NCBI GenBank assembly: GCA_964642545.1
Contig: CAZXQU010000064.1
Coordinates: 1 to 16,270, forward strand
Direction of reading: 5' to 3'
Source of the DNA: QYOJ01 sp964642545
GTDB taxonomy: Bacteria > Bacteroidota > Bacteroidia > Bacteroidales > FEN-979
Length of the DNA stretch: 16,270 bases
Position numbers and translations under genes: made by a program. This document shows, piece after piece, positions 5,599 through 14,092 of the stretch. The notes beneath the pieces are model-generated. The model worked only from the letters and a program-made list of their open reading frames with translations, was not told the origin of the DNA and ran no database searches. Each line of letters begins with the position of its first letter. Positions within the stretch are counted from its first letter, which is position 1.

Positions 5599-8276
5599 CT
5601 GCATTTTGAGTAGTCGCAGTTGCGGCACCTGACACACCCCTCTTCGTAGACCAGGCCTCCCTTTTCGTGGCATTGCGGGCAGTCGTGTTCGGCTGCCTTT
5701 GTTCCGTCGGGGATGAATTTCTTCAATGCCCGTTCAACTCCGTTTTTCCAGGTGTTGATCGAATCTGTCTCAAAATGGAGTTTAGAGATAAGGTTCACTA
5801 CAAATTGTAACGGCATCCCGTGACGAAGAATTCCCGAGATCAGTTTGGCATAATTCCAGTACTCCTTGTCGAACGAACGGGAAAGCCCTTCGATGATGAT
5901 GTTATAACCCTGCCGGTCTTCAAATTGAAAATCGTACCGCGACTTGGCTTCAGAGGACCGGCTTTTAACGATCCAACCTTTCTGTACCCATGAGGGAATC
6001 CAGAAATCGTCGGCGAGACCTGTGAAAATTTCATAGGGACGGCTATCGAGCAAGCCTACCACGGCAACCCATTTCTCTTTATCGTTCTGGAACCGTACAA
6101 TCTCGGCTTCCAGCTTCTCGGGTCTATGAGGGGCTCGGGTCTCATGGAATTCCGTTCCCTCCTCTTTCTCTTTCTTTGTATCGTTATTAACTAAAACACC
6201 AGCGCGGGATCCATCCCGATAGACAGTCATTCCCTTGCAGCCACTCTTCCATGCGGTTTCGTAGATAGTGCCGATGAGCTCCTGCTGGGTATCTGCCGGA
6301 ACATTTACCGTTACACTGATGGAATGATCCACCCATTTCTGGACAGCACCCTGCATTTTGACTTTCGCCAGCCAGTCGATGTCGTTGGCTGTAGCCTTAT
6401 GGAAAGGCGATTTCTGGATAATCTCCTGAAGGTGTTCGTCATCCATATGTGTCACATCATCAACCTTGTAGCCTGCTGTTTCGAGCCAGGTGACGAAGTT
6501 GTGGTGGAACACATTGTACTCTTCCCAGGTATCGCCTACTTCATCGGTGAAGGTGACAACCACATTTTTATCGTTGGGGTTCACTTTGCGGCGACGCTTG
6601 TAAGAGACAGCGAACACTGGTTCCAAACCCGATGTTGTTTGGGTGAGGATACTGACGGAACCGGTAGGAGCGATCGTAAGCATAGCGATATTCCGCCGGC
6701 CATATTTTACCATCGCCTCATATACATCGGCAGCCGACTCGCGGATCCGTGCCACAAACGGGTTGTGTTTCTCTCGTTCGGAGTCGTAGATAGGAAAAGG
6801 TCCTCTTTCTTTGGCCATGATAACCGAGGAGCGATAAGCTTCAATGGATAAAATCTTGTGCACTTCCACCGAAAAGTCGATGGCTTCGTCGGAACCGTAG
6901 CGTGTCCCCAGTGCAGCCAACATATCTCCTTCAGCGGTAATACCAAAACCGGTTCGCCGTCCCTGAATCGCTTTTTCCTTGATGTTGAGCCACAGATTAC
7001 ACTCACGTGCCTTGATCGATTCGATCTCGGGGTCGGCTTCAATTTTCGCCAGGATCTTATCTACCTTCTCCAATTCCAGGTCGATCAGGTCATCCATGAT
7101 TCGCTGGGCTTTGTGCACATGCTCGATGAAGAGGCCCGAATTGAAATAGGCATCCGGTGTAAATGGATTCTCTACATAGCTGTAGAGGTTGATTGCCAGA
7201 AGACGACAGGAGTCGTATGTACATAATGGAATCTCGCCACAGGGGTTAGTTGAGACCGTCTTGAATCCAAGGTCGGCATAACAGTCGGGAAGTGATTCCC
7301 TCCGGATAGTATCCCAGAAAAGAATTCCAGGTTCAGCTGATTTCCATGCGTTGTGCACAATTTTTCCCCAGAGGTCGCGCGCCCGAATGGTCTTTGTCAC
7401 CGTAGGCTCTTTCGATTCAATGGGATATTTCTGTGTGAACTCCCTGTCTTCGACAACTGCTTTCATGAAGTCGTCCGTGATCTTCACGGATATATTAGCG
7501 CCGGTAACTTTTCCGGCCTCCAGTTTGGCATCGATAAAATGTTCGGCATCAGGGTGCACAACTGATATGCTAAGCATTAGGGCTCCTCTTCTCCCCTCCT
7601 GGGCCACTTCGCGGGTAGAGTTGGAATAGCGTTCCATAAACGGAACTATTCCAGTGGAGGTGAGGGCGCTGTTTTTTACCATGCTGTGTTTCGGACGGAT
7701 ATGCGAAAGGTCATGGCCTACACCACCCCTGCGCTTCATCAGCTGTACCTGCTCTTCGTCGGTTTTCATGATGCCGCCATAAGAGTCGGCCAATCCATCA
7801 TTCCCGATTACGAAACAGTTGGAGAGAGAACCAACCTGGAAATTATTGCCGATACCGGCCATCGGGCTTCCTTGTGGAACGATATATTTGAATTTGTGTA
7901 ATAATCCAAAGATCTCATCTTCTCCCATCGGATTCGGGTAACGCTTCTCGATTCGTGCAATTTCCCCTGCAATACGGTGGTGCATGTCATCCGGGGTGAG
8001 TTCATAGAGGTTACCTTCAGAATCTTTCAGGGCATATTTATTTGCCCAGACATTTGCGGCCAGGCTATCTCCGTTAAAATAAGCTGTCGATTTGTTTATA
8101 ACTTCTTCAAATGAGTATTTGTTCAAAACAGGTTCGCTCTTCTCAGTCGATTCCATCTTCTCCTTTGGCTCCAGGTCCTCTACTGTAACCTTAGGCCGTA
8201 TTCGTTTGTTTAACACCTCGTTATAGTATGGTATCTCCGTTTGTTGGTGTGTATTGACGATGGGGGTCTCTTCCAT
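5595..8276 (-). CDS. nrdJ: Adenosylcobalamin-dependent class II ribonucleotide reductase
   Basis: Reduces ribonucleotides to deoxyribonucleotides using a thiyl radical generated from coenzyme B12, so it needs no NrdB or NrdG partner; none is nearby. Of 893 residues, SNCFVI holds C154 (first redox cysteine). NPCGEIPL holds C346 (radical cysteine) and E348. C357 lies 11 residues on, the spacing of the second redox cysteine in Thermotoga-type NrdJ. Further hallmarks are KRRGGVGHDLSHIRP (181-195), APTGSVSILTQTTSGLEPVF and GMTVYRDGSR. The C-terminal 130 residues form the domain typical of large NrdJ proteins and end in a cysteine-rich tail (C866, C869, C881, C884, C887, C892), a zinc-ribbon-like/redox shuttle module. 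The first 50 residues are charged and poorly conserved in character, with no ATP-cone motif. The ATG at 8276 is used. Upstream 8277-8515 shows no B12 riboswitch. Confidence 0.96.
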   Translation of the reverse strand: MEETPIVNTHQQTEIPYYNEVLNKRIRPKVTVEDLEPKEKMESTEKSEPVLNKYSFEEVINKSTAYFNGDSLAANVWANKYALKDSEGNLYELTPDDMHHRIAGEIARIEKRYPNPMGEDEIFGLLHKFKYIVPQGSPMAGIGNNFQVGSLSNCFVIGNDGLADSYGGIMKTDEEQVQLMKRRGGVGHDLSHIRPKHSMVKNSALTSTGIVPFMERYSNSTREVAQEGRRGALMLSISVVHPDAEHFIDAKLEAGKVTGANISVKITDDFMKAVVEDREFTQKYPIESKEPTVTKTIRARDLWGKIVHNAWKSAEPGILFWDTIRRESLPDCYADLGFKTVSTNPCGEIPLCTYDSCRLLAINLYSYVENPFTPDAYFNSGLFIEHVHKAQRIMDDLIDLELEKVDKILAKIEADPEIESIKARECNLWLNIKEKAIQGRRTGFGITAEGDMLAALGTRYGSDEAIDFSVEVHKILSIEAYRSSVIMAKERGPFPIYDSEREKHNPFVARIRESAADVYEAMVKYGRRNIAMLTIAPTGSVSILTQTTSGLEPVFAVSYKRRRKVNPNDKNVVVTFTDEVGDTWEEYNVFHHNFVTWLETAGYKVDDVTHMDDEHLQEIIQKSPFHKATANDIDWLAKVKMQGAVQKWVDHSISVTVNVPADTQQELIGTIYETAWKSGCKGMTVYRDGSRAGVLVNNDTKKEKEEGTEFHETRAPHRPEKLEAEIVRFQNDKEKWVAVVGLLDSRPYEIFTGLADDFWIPSWVQKGWIVKSRSSEAKSRYDFQFEDRQGYNIIIEGLSRSFDKEYWNYAKLISGILRHGMPLQFVVNLISKLHFETDSINTWKNGVERALKKFIPDGTKAAEHDCPQCHEKGGLVYEEGCVRCRNCDYSKCS

Positions 8277-8310
8277 TTACAACCCTGTTTTATTATGTTA
8301 ATCTAATTGA

Positions 8311-8349
8311 ACTAGCTAGTCTGTAATGCGTTGTATATAAATCCCGGGA
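8311..8349. promoter_or_regulatory. Two short perfect palindromes in the nrdJ upstream region
   Basis: actagctagt (8311-8320) and tcccggga (8342-8349) are perfect palindromes, 35-73 bp before the nrdJ start. The first contains two CTAG tetramers, a usually rare word. They may be regulator sites, but position is the only support. No convincing TAnnTTTG promoter is seen here on the minus strand. Confidence 0.25.
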
Positions 8350-8429
8350 GGGGGTTATTTTGCAGGTGCAATATACTACGAAGAAACGTTTTGGAAGGGA
8401 ATACTTATTAACAGAATCAGGGGTGTAAA

Positions 8430-8460
8430 GCCTAAATGTTTGACTTCAAAAATTTTAGGC
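8430..8460. terminator. Possible hairpin between yhbP-like gene and nrdJ
   Basis: gcctaaa (8430-8436) and tttaggc (8454-8460) form a perfect 7-bp stem with a 17-nt loop, about 55 bp past the stop of the YhbP-like gene on the minus strand. The stem is AT-rich and the loop long, so termination is uncertain. Otherwise 8277-8515 holds no gene. Confidence 0.3.
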
Positions 8461-8515
8461 AGTAATAAGTCATTTTTAGTTTCATCAAATATTTATCATT
8501 CTGATAGCCAGGCAG

Positions 8516-8953
8516 TTATTCTGAACCCCGCCATATCAGCTTCTTTCCGAAGCCCAACCTGTTGTCGGTCAGTTTAAGAATGGTAGGTTCCACTCCCCAA
8601 AGATGGAGTTTTGCCAGTCGTGCAATAGGAAAATTTTTTAGGTATTCATGTTTGGCCATCTTGAGTTCCCCACCTTCCAGCAAACGCATCGTGCCGGCGA
8701 ACTGAATCCCTCTGATTTTGCCCGTTACACGTGTCTCCAGCGCAATTGTCCCGGCAACTTCTCCACTACCTCCTACAATAAAATCGTCAATGTGGCGGGT
8801 GTCTGAATCAGAGGTAAAAACAAAAAGGTTTCGTTCGGGGAGATAACAATAAAAGCAGGAACAGCACCAGGGAATATTATCCCTGCTCACAGCCAGACTT
8901 AACACATGGTGTTGAAGAATAAATGAGAGGATTGATTTATCTATCGGTTTCAT
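8516..8953 (-). CDS. yhbP: YhbP/UPF0306-family protein, pyridoxamine-phosphate-oxidase-like fold
   Basis: This 145-residue protein matches the E. coli YhbP (UPF0306) pattern along its length: an N-terminal QHHVLSLAV; a split-barrel core with WCCSCFYCYLPERNLFVFTSDSDTRH; RGIQFAG in place of the family RGVQFKG; LRLLEGGE-like text; and the C-terminal signature LTDNRLGFGKKLIW. The fold is that of flavin- or F420-binding split barrels, but YhbP has no assigned reaction and no cofactor can be read from sequence. Cytoplasmic, no signal peptide. The gene starts one base after the stop of the upstream surface-protein gene, so the two are almost certainly one transcript; a functional link is inference. 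Four cysteines near residues 30-36 (WCCSCFYC) are a local oddity for a small flavin-fold protein. Confidence 0.87.
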   Translation of the reverse strand: MKPIDKSILSFILQHHVLSLAVSRDNIPWCCSCFYCYLPERNLFVFTSDSDTRHIDDFIVGGSGEVAGTIALETRVTGKIRGIQFAGTMRLLEGGELKMAKHEYLKNFPIARLAKLHLWGVEPTILKLTDNRLGFGKKLIWRGSE

Positions 8954-8954
8954 C

Positions 8955-11900
8955 TTAAAAATCGAGGCTTAGTGAAAAATAAAAGATCGGCTTTCGTACA
9001 TGTCCATCTTCCACTCCCCAGGCAAGATCGGCCCGGATGAAATACCCGAGCAAACGTGTCCTGAGCCCCCCTCCAAATCCTCCAACCAGCGGATCTTTAA
9101 TCATCTCCACCTCGATGAAAAGCGGATTACGATAAATGTACTTGCGGAAGAGTTGGTTGTCACTAGACCAGGGATTCGATCCGGTCCACGCGGTTCCAAT
9201 ATCTCCAAACGCAACGATCTGAAAGTTGTTAAGGAAGTCGGAACGAATCGGGCGGTTGAAAAAGTATCTGAACACCGGCATCCGGAGCTCACTGTTGATC
9301 ACGAAAAAACTGTTCCCGTTCCGGATGTTCTGACTGAATCCCCGCATATTAGTAGCCAGGGTTTGAAACACGTAATTCTGATCTATTGCCACCGGCGTAT
9401 TTAGATCAAATTTTGGCCACAACCAATTGTCGACCCCTCCCATATAATAGAGTAGCTTGCTGTTCCCAAAAGATGTACTTGCGGCAATCCGGTTGGCCCA
9501 GATAAATGTCCTGTGAATTTTTTTGTAATGACGAAAGTCGAACCCCAGCACAAACACGTTAGTGCCGTTCCCATTTACAAGCTGATAGTACTCCCCGAAA
9601 ATCTTATAACGGGTCCCGTAATAGAGGTTGACGCCAATGTTACGGGTATTGTCGTAAGTGACCTCCCCCTTGAGGCTCCCCCACACATTGTGGACATCGG
9701 GTCTTTGAAGGTTAACCTGGTCGGTAGAGAGATACACTGCCCTATCGTATCGGACCGAAGCCGTCCCGCGGATATTGAATACAGGAGTGAATGGATAGGT
9801 TACGATATAATAGAGCTCATTGACCTTATGGCGGATGTATGAATAATACCCATAGTCATCAGTTCCAACGCGATGGTAGAGGATCTGGTGATCAAGCCTT
9901 CTCTTCAGGTTGCTGTAGCTAAATATGTACTCGTTATTCACCAGGTCGAAGTTGATACGAATCCCGCCCGTTAACCGATAATCTTCCATCAGGTCGGTGA
10001 CGCCTATCATAAAGAGCACATTGAAACCCGGGTTGATGAATACCGGGGCATTACTGAGACTGAAAGGCTGGTAAGAGGTATTGAGGTAAGTGAAATCGAT
10101 CTGTGTCACCATCTCATCGATCGAATACTCCACATTGTAATTCAGGGCTTTTGCTTTCTGGTATTTGTTCAGCGTATCGTGAGCTTCAGGTGTTACTACC
10201 TTCATCATAGCCAAACTGTCTCCAGGCTTCGGAGTCATTCCATAACTCTGCTTTATCTTCTGAATGTATATGCTGTCTTCCTGATTCTTTCCTGTCGTTG
10301 CAATCACATCGCTCAGCTTCACCGTACGAAAATGGCTCTTCTGTTCCTGCTTACTCTCCTGCACCGTCACCATGGTAGAATCTCCTTTGCTGATTGCCTC
10401 TTCCTCTTTGGATTCTCGAATTTGGCGAGCCATGAAACTCGTTGGATCAAACTCAGCCTGTGAAAGATATGATGGTCTAACCATCTCCATCGTATACATC
10501 AGCGTGTTCCGGGCTCCCCTCAACACCTCCCCGATTTGTGCTGAAGGCAACGAAATATCCTGTTCGATTATGCTTCGGCTGTAGTTTGTAACCGGGAAGG
10601 CATCAGCGAAGTAACGGTAGTGGGTAGCCGTATCGATGAAGGATATGGCCGAATCAAACCGTGCCAGGTAACGGTTATAAATTCCATTGGCATCACTCAG
10701 GTAGCAGAGGAAGTTATCGGCATAGGGATAAGGCTGTATTTCATTGGCAAGAGGGGTGTTGGTAATCCGTTTCAGAACCGGACTATGGCTTCGGTACTTG
10801 TAGATGAAGATATCGTTATTGAAAGTAAGTTTACTGATATCCACTTTTTCATAAAACCTTACAGTATCGCTCACCCTGTTGGAGGCGAAGATGATCTCGG
10901 ATGAGCCGGGTAAAAACCGTGGTGAGAAGTCGTCATAGATATCGTTGGTAAGTTGTTCATGAGAGCTGGCGGTGATGTCGAAGACATACAAGTCAGATTG
11001 CCCTTTTTGTACTGCCGACATCGCCAGGTACCGGCCATCTCCCGAATAGCTGATGTCGAGGATTTTCTGGAAATTATAGAGAATCTGGTATTCGATCCGT
11101 TTATCTGCAAAGTCATAGAAGTAAAGCCAGTTTTCTCCCTTTCGTTCGGAAAGGATTGCCAGGATCTCGCCCGATGGGTGCCATGCAAGGATGGGAAACG
11201 TATAGTCGGGGTGGTCGGCCAAACGATATCCTCCACGGAAGATCCGTCTCTTCTTGCCGGTTTGGGTGTCCGTCACAAAGACCTTGTAAACACCAAGATC
11301 ATGGGTGACATATGCCATAAACCGGCCGTCGGGACTCATTTTCAGTTGCCTGTAGACCAATTCTGGCTTGATCTTCTTATTAATTAACGTTCCGTTAGGA
11401 TTGGTGCGACCCTCTGCCTGCGATTTGTATAACTGTGTATAATAGGCCAGCCAGTCGTCCAGCAGTGTTTTGTAGGGAAGCCCAAGTACATAGAGAAATC
11501 CCTTTTCGATATTCCGGCTCATCCGAGCCATATAAACGATATTAGGGATCGCCGATTCGCCATACTTCATCGTGATATAGTGCCACAGGGATTGTCCGGC
11601 CCACACTGCCTCCCTGCCGGTCAGGCGGTTGAACTTCTTGTACCTCCCGCTAAGCACTGCATCCCGAACGATGTTGTCCAACTCGGTACTCCATCCGGAA
11701 GAGATATAAGAGATCAGGCCCTCCATATACCAATCAGGCATGTTGAATAACGCGTTGTTTTTGATCTGAGCTCCAATCCCAACCCCATACATCATCTGGT
11801 TGAGGATCACTGTGGCAATACCGGCCCTGATCTGCTCTTCAAAATGGCCGTAATCACCATCGAAATAAAGGAGTACACGACCACCAATAATCCGTGTAAC

Positions 11901-12308
11901 ACCACCGGTATTGTAGGTGTCCCAGTCACCATAAAGCCCGATATTGCTCTGTTTGAGATCGGAGAGGTTATTGAAAATGATGAACTGAATTTTATCTTCA
12001 AGTCCCGATTGCAGCAACAACTCTATTTTCCGGATATTCTTATCTGCATATTCGGCTGTATATTCTGCCAGCTCCCTCCCGTTGAGATAGAAATAGGTAT
12101 CGAATTTATCAAACCTGAAATAGGTCCAGAAAAAGTCGTTGTACTGTACGCGGCTCTTCCCGAATGTGAGTTGGGAGCCGTTGTAAAACTGGGCATGGAT
12201 GAAGGAAGAGGGAATAAGGAAGAGGAAAAAAGCAAGAAGCGAAATGCGAAATGCGAGAAGCAAAATACGAATTATGAAATATGGCCGGTGGTTTTTATTT
12301 CCAGTCAT
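8955..12308 (-). CDS. Large outer-membrane protein: degenerate peptidase-MA-like domain, TolB-like propeller, BamA-like barrel
   Basis: 1117 residues in four parts. The signal peptide (1-40) probably ends at SSFIHAQ. Residues about 60-295 follow the layout of peptidase-MA-like gluzincins: FNMPDWYMEGLISYIS (188-203) matches the usual lPxWxxEGlaxY. But the expected HExxH is missing; the equivalent helix reads FEEQIRAGIATVILN (156-170), so catalysis is unlikely. Residues about 312-600 are TolB/WD40-like beta-propeller repeats: MSPDGRFMAYVT, WHPSGEILAILS, YSGDGRYLAMS and GSSEIIFASNR. A charged, low-complexity linker covers about 600-735. Residues 740-1117 form a surface-antigen (BamA/D15-like) barrel with MRGFS (988-992), IVAFGDIGTAW and a final strand ending in F. 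The protein should lie in the outer membrane with the propeller in the periplasm. The yhbP-like gene follows one base later. Heptanucleotide repeats encode part of the signal peptide. Function unknown. Confidence 0.9.
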   Translation of the reverse strand: MTGNKNHRPYFIIRILLLAFRISLLAFFLFLIPSSFIHAQFYNGSQLTFGKSRVQYNDFFWTYFRFDKFDTYFYLNGRELAEYTAEYADKNIRKIELLLQSGLEDKIQFIIFNNLSDLKQSNIGLYGDWDTYNTGGVTRIIGGRVLLYFDGDYGHFEEQIRAGIATVILNQMMYGVGIGAQIKNNALFNMPDWYMEGLISYISSGWSTELDNIVRDAVLSGRYKKFNRLTGREAVWAGQSLWHYITMKYGESAIPNIVYMARMSRNIEKGFLYVLGLPYKTLLDDWLAYYTQLYKSQAEGRTNPNGTLINKKIKPELVYRQLKMSPDGRFMAYVTHDLGVYKVFVTDTQTGKKRRIFRGGYRLADHPDYTFPILAWHPSGEILAILSERKGENWLYFYDFADKRIEYQILYNFQKILDISYSGDGRYLAMSAVQKGQSDLYVFDITASSHEQLTNDIYDDFSPRFLPGSSEIIFASNRVSDTVRFYEKVDISKLTFNNDIFIYKYRSHSPVLKRITNTPLANEIQPYPYADNFLCYLSDANGIYNRYLARFDSAISFIDTATHYRYFADAFPVTNYSRSIIEQDISLPSAQIGEVLRGARNTLMYTMEMVRPSYLSQAEFDPTSFMARQIRESKEEEAISKGDSTMVTVQESKQEQKSHFRTVKLSDVIATTGKNQEDSIYIQKIKQSYGMTPKPGDSLAMMKVVTPEAHDTLNKYQKAKALNYNVEYSIDEMVTQIDFTYLNTSYQPFSLSNAPVFINPGFNVLFMIGVTDLMEDYRLTGGIRINFDLVNNEYIFSYSNLKRRLDHQILYHRVGTDDYGYYSYIRHKVNELYYIVTYPFTPVFNIRGTASVRYDRAVYLSTDQVNLQRPDVHNVWGSLKGEVTYDNTRNIGVNLYYGTRYKIFGEYYQLVNGNGTNVFVLGFDFRHYKKIHRTFIWANRIAASTSFGNSKLLYYMGGVDNWLWPKFDLNTPVAIDQNYVFQTLATNMRGFSQNIRNGNSFFVINSELRMPVFRYFFNRPIRSDFLNNFQIVAFGDIGTAWTGSNPWSSDNQLFRKYIYRNPLFIEVEMIKDPLVGGFGGGLRTRLLGYFIRADLAWGVEDGHVRKPIFYFSLSLDF
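12234..12282. repeat. Heptanucleotide tandem repeat inside signal-peptide codons (unit gaaatgc)
   Basis: Seven consecutive 7-bp units from aagaagc through two perfect gaaatgc (12241-12254) to gaaatat. On the minus strand they encode about residues 9-25 of the large surface protein, giving the echo LLLAF / SLLAF in its hydrophobic core. The consensus is close to the repeat at 1301-1328. Confidence 0.7.
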
Positions 12309-12375
12309 GAATATCCAGGAGCTGCGAGTTTATGAGGAGGTAAAATTAAAGGAAAAAAGTTTACTCCCTAATCAT

Positions 12376-12383
12376 TACCTTTG
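12376..12383 (+). promoter_or_regulatory. -7 box of a promoter for the MBL-glycosyltransferase operon
   Basis: TACCTTTG is a perfect TAnnTTTG and predicts a start near 12390, about 17 nt before the ATG at 12407. A -33 TTTG at standard spacing is not visible. Confidence 0.45.
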
Positions 12384-12406
12384 CACACATATCTAACACT
12401 TTCTGC

Positions 12407-13045
12407 ATGATCACGATCAAAACTTTTGCCTTTAACCCGTTTATGGTGAATACATACCTCCTTTTTGATGAGACCCGGGAAGCTATCATTGTTGATGCTG
12501 CCTGCTCGGATCAACGAGAAGAGGAGCATCTGGAAAACTTCCTTGAGACCAATTCGTTGAAGCTTGTGCGCAATATCAACACCCACTGTCATATTGATCA
12601 TATCCTTGGAAATGTCTTTATTGAAGAGCGGTTCGGCATCCTTCCCGAATACCATCCGGCCGGAGAATCCTTCCTTATCAGAGCTAAAGAGGTCGGGGCT
12701 TCTTATGGATTCAAGGTAGAGCGTGTCCCTGAGGCAGGCAGGTTTCTGGAAGACAATGATCTGATCCAATGGGGTACCTCCTCGTTAAAGGTTCTCTATA
12801 CTCCTGGACATGCCGACGGAAGCTGCTGTTTGTACAGCAAGGAGCAGGGATTTGTGATTACCGGTGACGTGCTTTTCCGCGATTCTATCGGCCGCACCGA
12901 CCTGCCAACAGGAAATTTCGACCTGCTGATGGAGAGCCTCAAGGAGAAACTCTTTACATTGCCGGATAATACGGTTGTCTATCCCGGACATGGCCCGGAG
13001 ACAGAGATTGGCTATGAGAAAATGAATAACCCTTTTATTCGATGA
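12407..13045 (+). CDS. MBL-fold metallohydrolase, glyoxalase-II-like
   Basis: A 212-residue cytoplasmic hydrolase of the metallo-beta-lactamase fold. All metal ligands are present: THCHIDH (H60, H62, D64, H65), H135 in TPGHADGS, D154 in ITGDVLF, and H195 in YPGHGPET. The order and spacing resemble glyoxalase II/YcbL-type proteins, which hydrolyse thioesters, but the C-terminal helical substrate domain of true glyoxalase II is absent, so it is closer to the short YcbL-like group. The substrate is not known. It overlaps the following glycosyltransferase by 4 bp (ATGA), so the two are co-translated. ATG at 12407 is preceded by a perfect -7 box at 12376-12383. Confidence 0.92.
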   Translation: MITIKTFAFNPFMVNTYLLFDETREAIIVDAACSDQREEEHLENFLETNSLKLVRNINTHCHIDHILGNVFIEERFGILPEYHPAGESFLIRAKEVGASYGFKVERVPEAGRFLEDNDLIQWGTSSLKVLYTPGHADGSCCLYSKEQGFVITGDVLFRDSIGRTDLPTGNFDLLMESLKEKLFTLPDNTVVYPGHGPETEIGYEKMNNPFIR

Positions 13046-14064
13046 AACTCCTCATCATCCGCTTTAGCTCTATCGGTGACATCGTACTTACAACACCCGT
13101 GGTGCGTTGCCTGAAGGAGCAGCTTCCTGACGTTGAAATTCACTACCTCACAAAAAAACAGTTCATCCCCATTCTGCAGTCGAATCCCTACCTCACAAAA
13201 ATCCATCTGTTCAAAGACAACTTCCAGGAGTTGGTCCCGAAGCTGAAAGCCGAGCAGTTCGATCATGTGATCGACTTGCATAAAAACCTGCGTTCTCATT
13301 ACATCCGGTATAAGCTGGGTAGGCCCGCTACTACCTTCCCTAAACTCAACTTTCGGAAGTGGCTGATCACCTCCCTCCATATCGACCAGTTACCAAGGAT
13401 TCATATTGTGGACCGGTATTTCATGGCAGCTGAGAAACTGGATGTAAAAAATGACCTGAAGGGGCTAGATTATTTTCTTCTTGACTCGGAGCAAGTCAAT
13501 ATTCCCCAGAGATTTCCTGAAATTAAAGGAGAGTTTATTGCCATCGCTATCGGGGCAAAGCATCAAACCAAGATCTTTCCTGCACGCCGGGTCGCCGACC
13601 TGTGTAATCAGCTCCCTTTGCCGGTTATTCTGCTCGGCGGGAAAGAGGACATGGCCCGCGGGGAGAAGATCGTGGAAGTGACCACTTCGACAGTGGTAAA
13701 CGCTTGCGGGGTGCTCCCTCTCAATGCTTCAGCCTCGGTGATTGATCAGGCTACATGGGTGATCAGCAACGATACCGGATTGATGCATATCGCGGCGGCG
13801 TTGAAAAAACCGATCATCAGCATCTGGGGAAACACCATCCCAGCGTTTGGGATGTACCCCTATCTGCCGGAAGGCCATGAACAACTATCTACAATTATTG
13901 AAGTTGAGGGTTTGAAATGCCGGCCCTGCAGCAAGCTGGGATACAATGCCTGTCCGAAGGGACATTTTGATTGCATGGAGAAGATTGACATGAAGAAGAT
14001 CCTGGATGCTGAATCCAGGATGCCGGATGCCGGATACCAGATGCCGGATGCTAATGACAAATGA
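13042..14064 (+). CDS. Glycosyltransferase family 9 (heptosyltransferase-like)
   Basis: A 340-residue GT-B enzyme of the ADP-heptose:LPS heptosyltransferase type, acting on the cytoplasmic side of the inner membrane in lipopolysaccharide or related glycan assembly. Seen: MKLLIIRFSSIGDIVLTTPVVR at the N-terminus (acceptor-side domain, family start), FDHVIDLHKNLRS (about residues 73-85), and the donor-site block WVISNDTGLMHIAAALKKPIISIWG (about 236-260). The cysteine-bearing stretch near the end (GLKCRPCSKLGYNACPKG) is common in Bacteroidota members. The donor sugar and acceptor cannot be read. The last 19 or so residues (from DAES onward) are encoded by a 7-bp tandem repeat and look like a non-family tail; the conserved part ends at KIDMKKIL. 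Translationally coupled to the MBL gene upstream. Confidence 0.92.
   Translation: MKLLIIRFSSIGDIVLTTPVVRCLKEQLPDVEIHYLTKKQFIPILQSNPYLTKIHLFKDNFQELVPKLKAEQFDHVIDLHKNLRSHYIRYKLGRPATTFPKLNFRKWLITSLHIDQLPRIHIVDRYFMAAEKLDVKNDLKGLDYFLLDSEQVNIPQRFPEIKGEFIAIAIGAKHQTKIFPARRVADLCNQLPLPVILLGGKEDMARGEKIVEVTTSTVVNACGVLPLNASASVIDQATWVISNDTGLMHIAAALKKPIISIWGNTIPAFGMYPYLPEGHEQLSTIIEVEGLKCRPCSKLGYNACPKGHFDCMEKIDMKKILDAESRMPDAGYQMPDANDK
13998..14053. repeat. Heptanucleotide tandem repeat at the 3' end of the glycosyltransferase gene (unit gatgccg)
   Basis: Eight 7-bp units in register from gatcctg (13998) to gatgcta (14053), three of them perfect gatgccg (14019-14032 and 14040-14046). They encode the C-terminal tail of the protein, giving the repeated MPDA/GYQMPDA text. 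The heptad continues in weaker form as atgacaa and atgacct to 14067. Confidence 0.75.
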
Positions 14065-14067
14065 CCT

Positions 14068-14091
14068 AATTTCCTAATTTCCTAATTTCCT
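14068..14091. repeat. 8-bp tandem repeat directly before tatD (unit aatttcct)
   Basis: Three perfect head-to-tail aatttcct units end one base before the A of the tatD start codon (14093). The run fills the 28-bp gap after the glycosyltransferase stop and takes the place of any ribosome-binding site. Confidence 0.75.
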
Positions 14092-14092
14092 A

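Noticed and set aside
6324..7226. Plus-strand open frames of 100-175 codons opposite nrdJ
   Set aside because: They are antisense shadows of a highly conserved gene and show no protein family features.
8330..8381. Pair of NrdR boxes (gttgtatataaat and gtgcaatatact)
   Set aside because: Only 7 and 9 of 16 positions match the consensus as I recall it, and the 36-bp centre distance does not fit the usual spacing of about 31 bp.
8277..8515. Cobalamin riboswitch upstream of the B12-dependent reductase
   Set aside because: No B12-box-like sequence or suitable multi-helix structure is visible on the minus strand; the gap is also short for a full class I element plus promoter.
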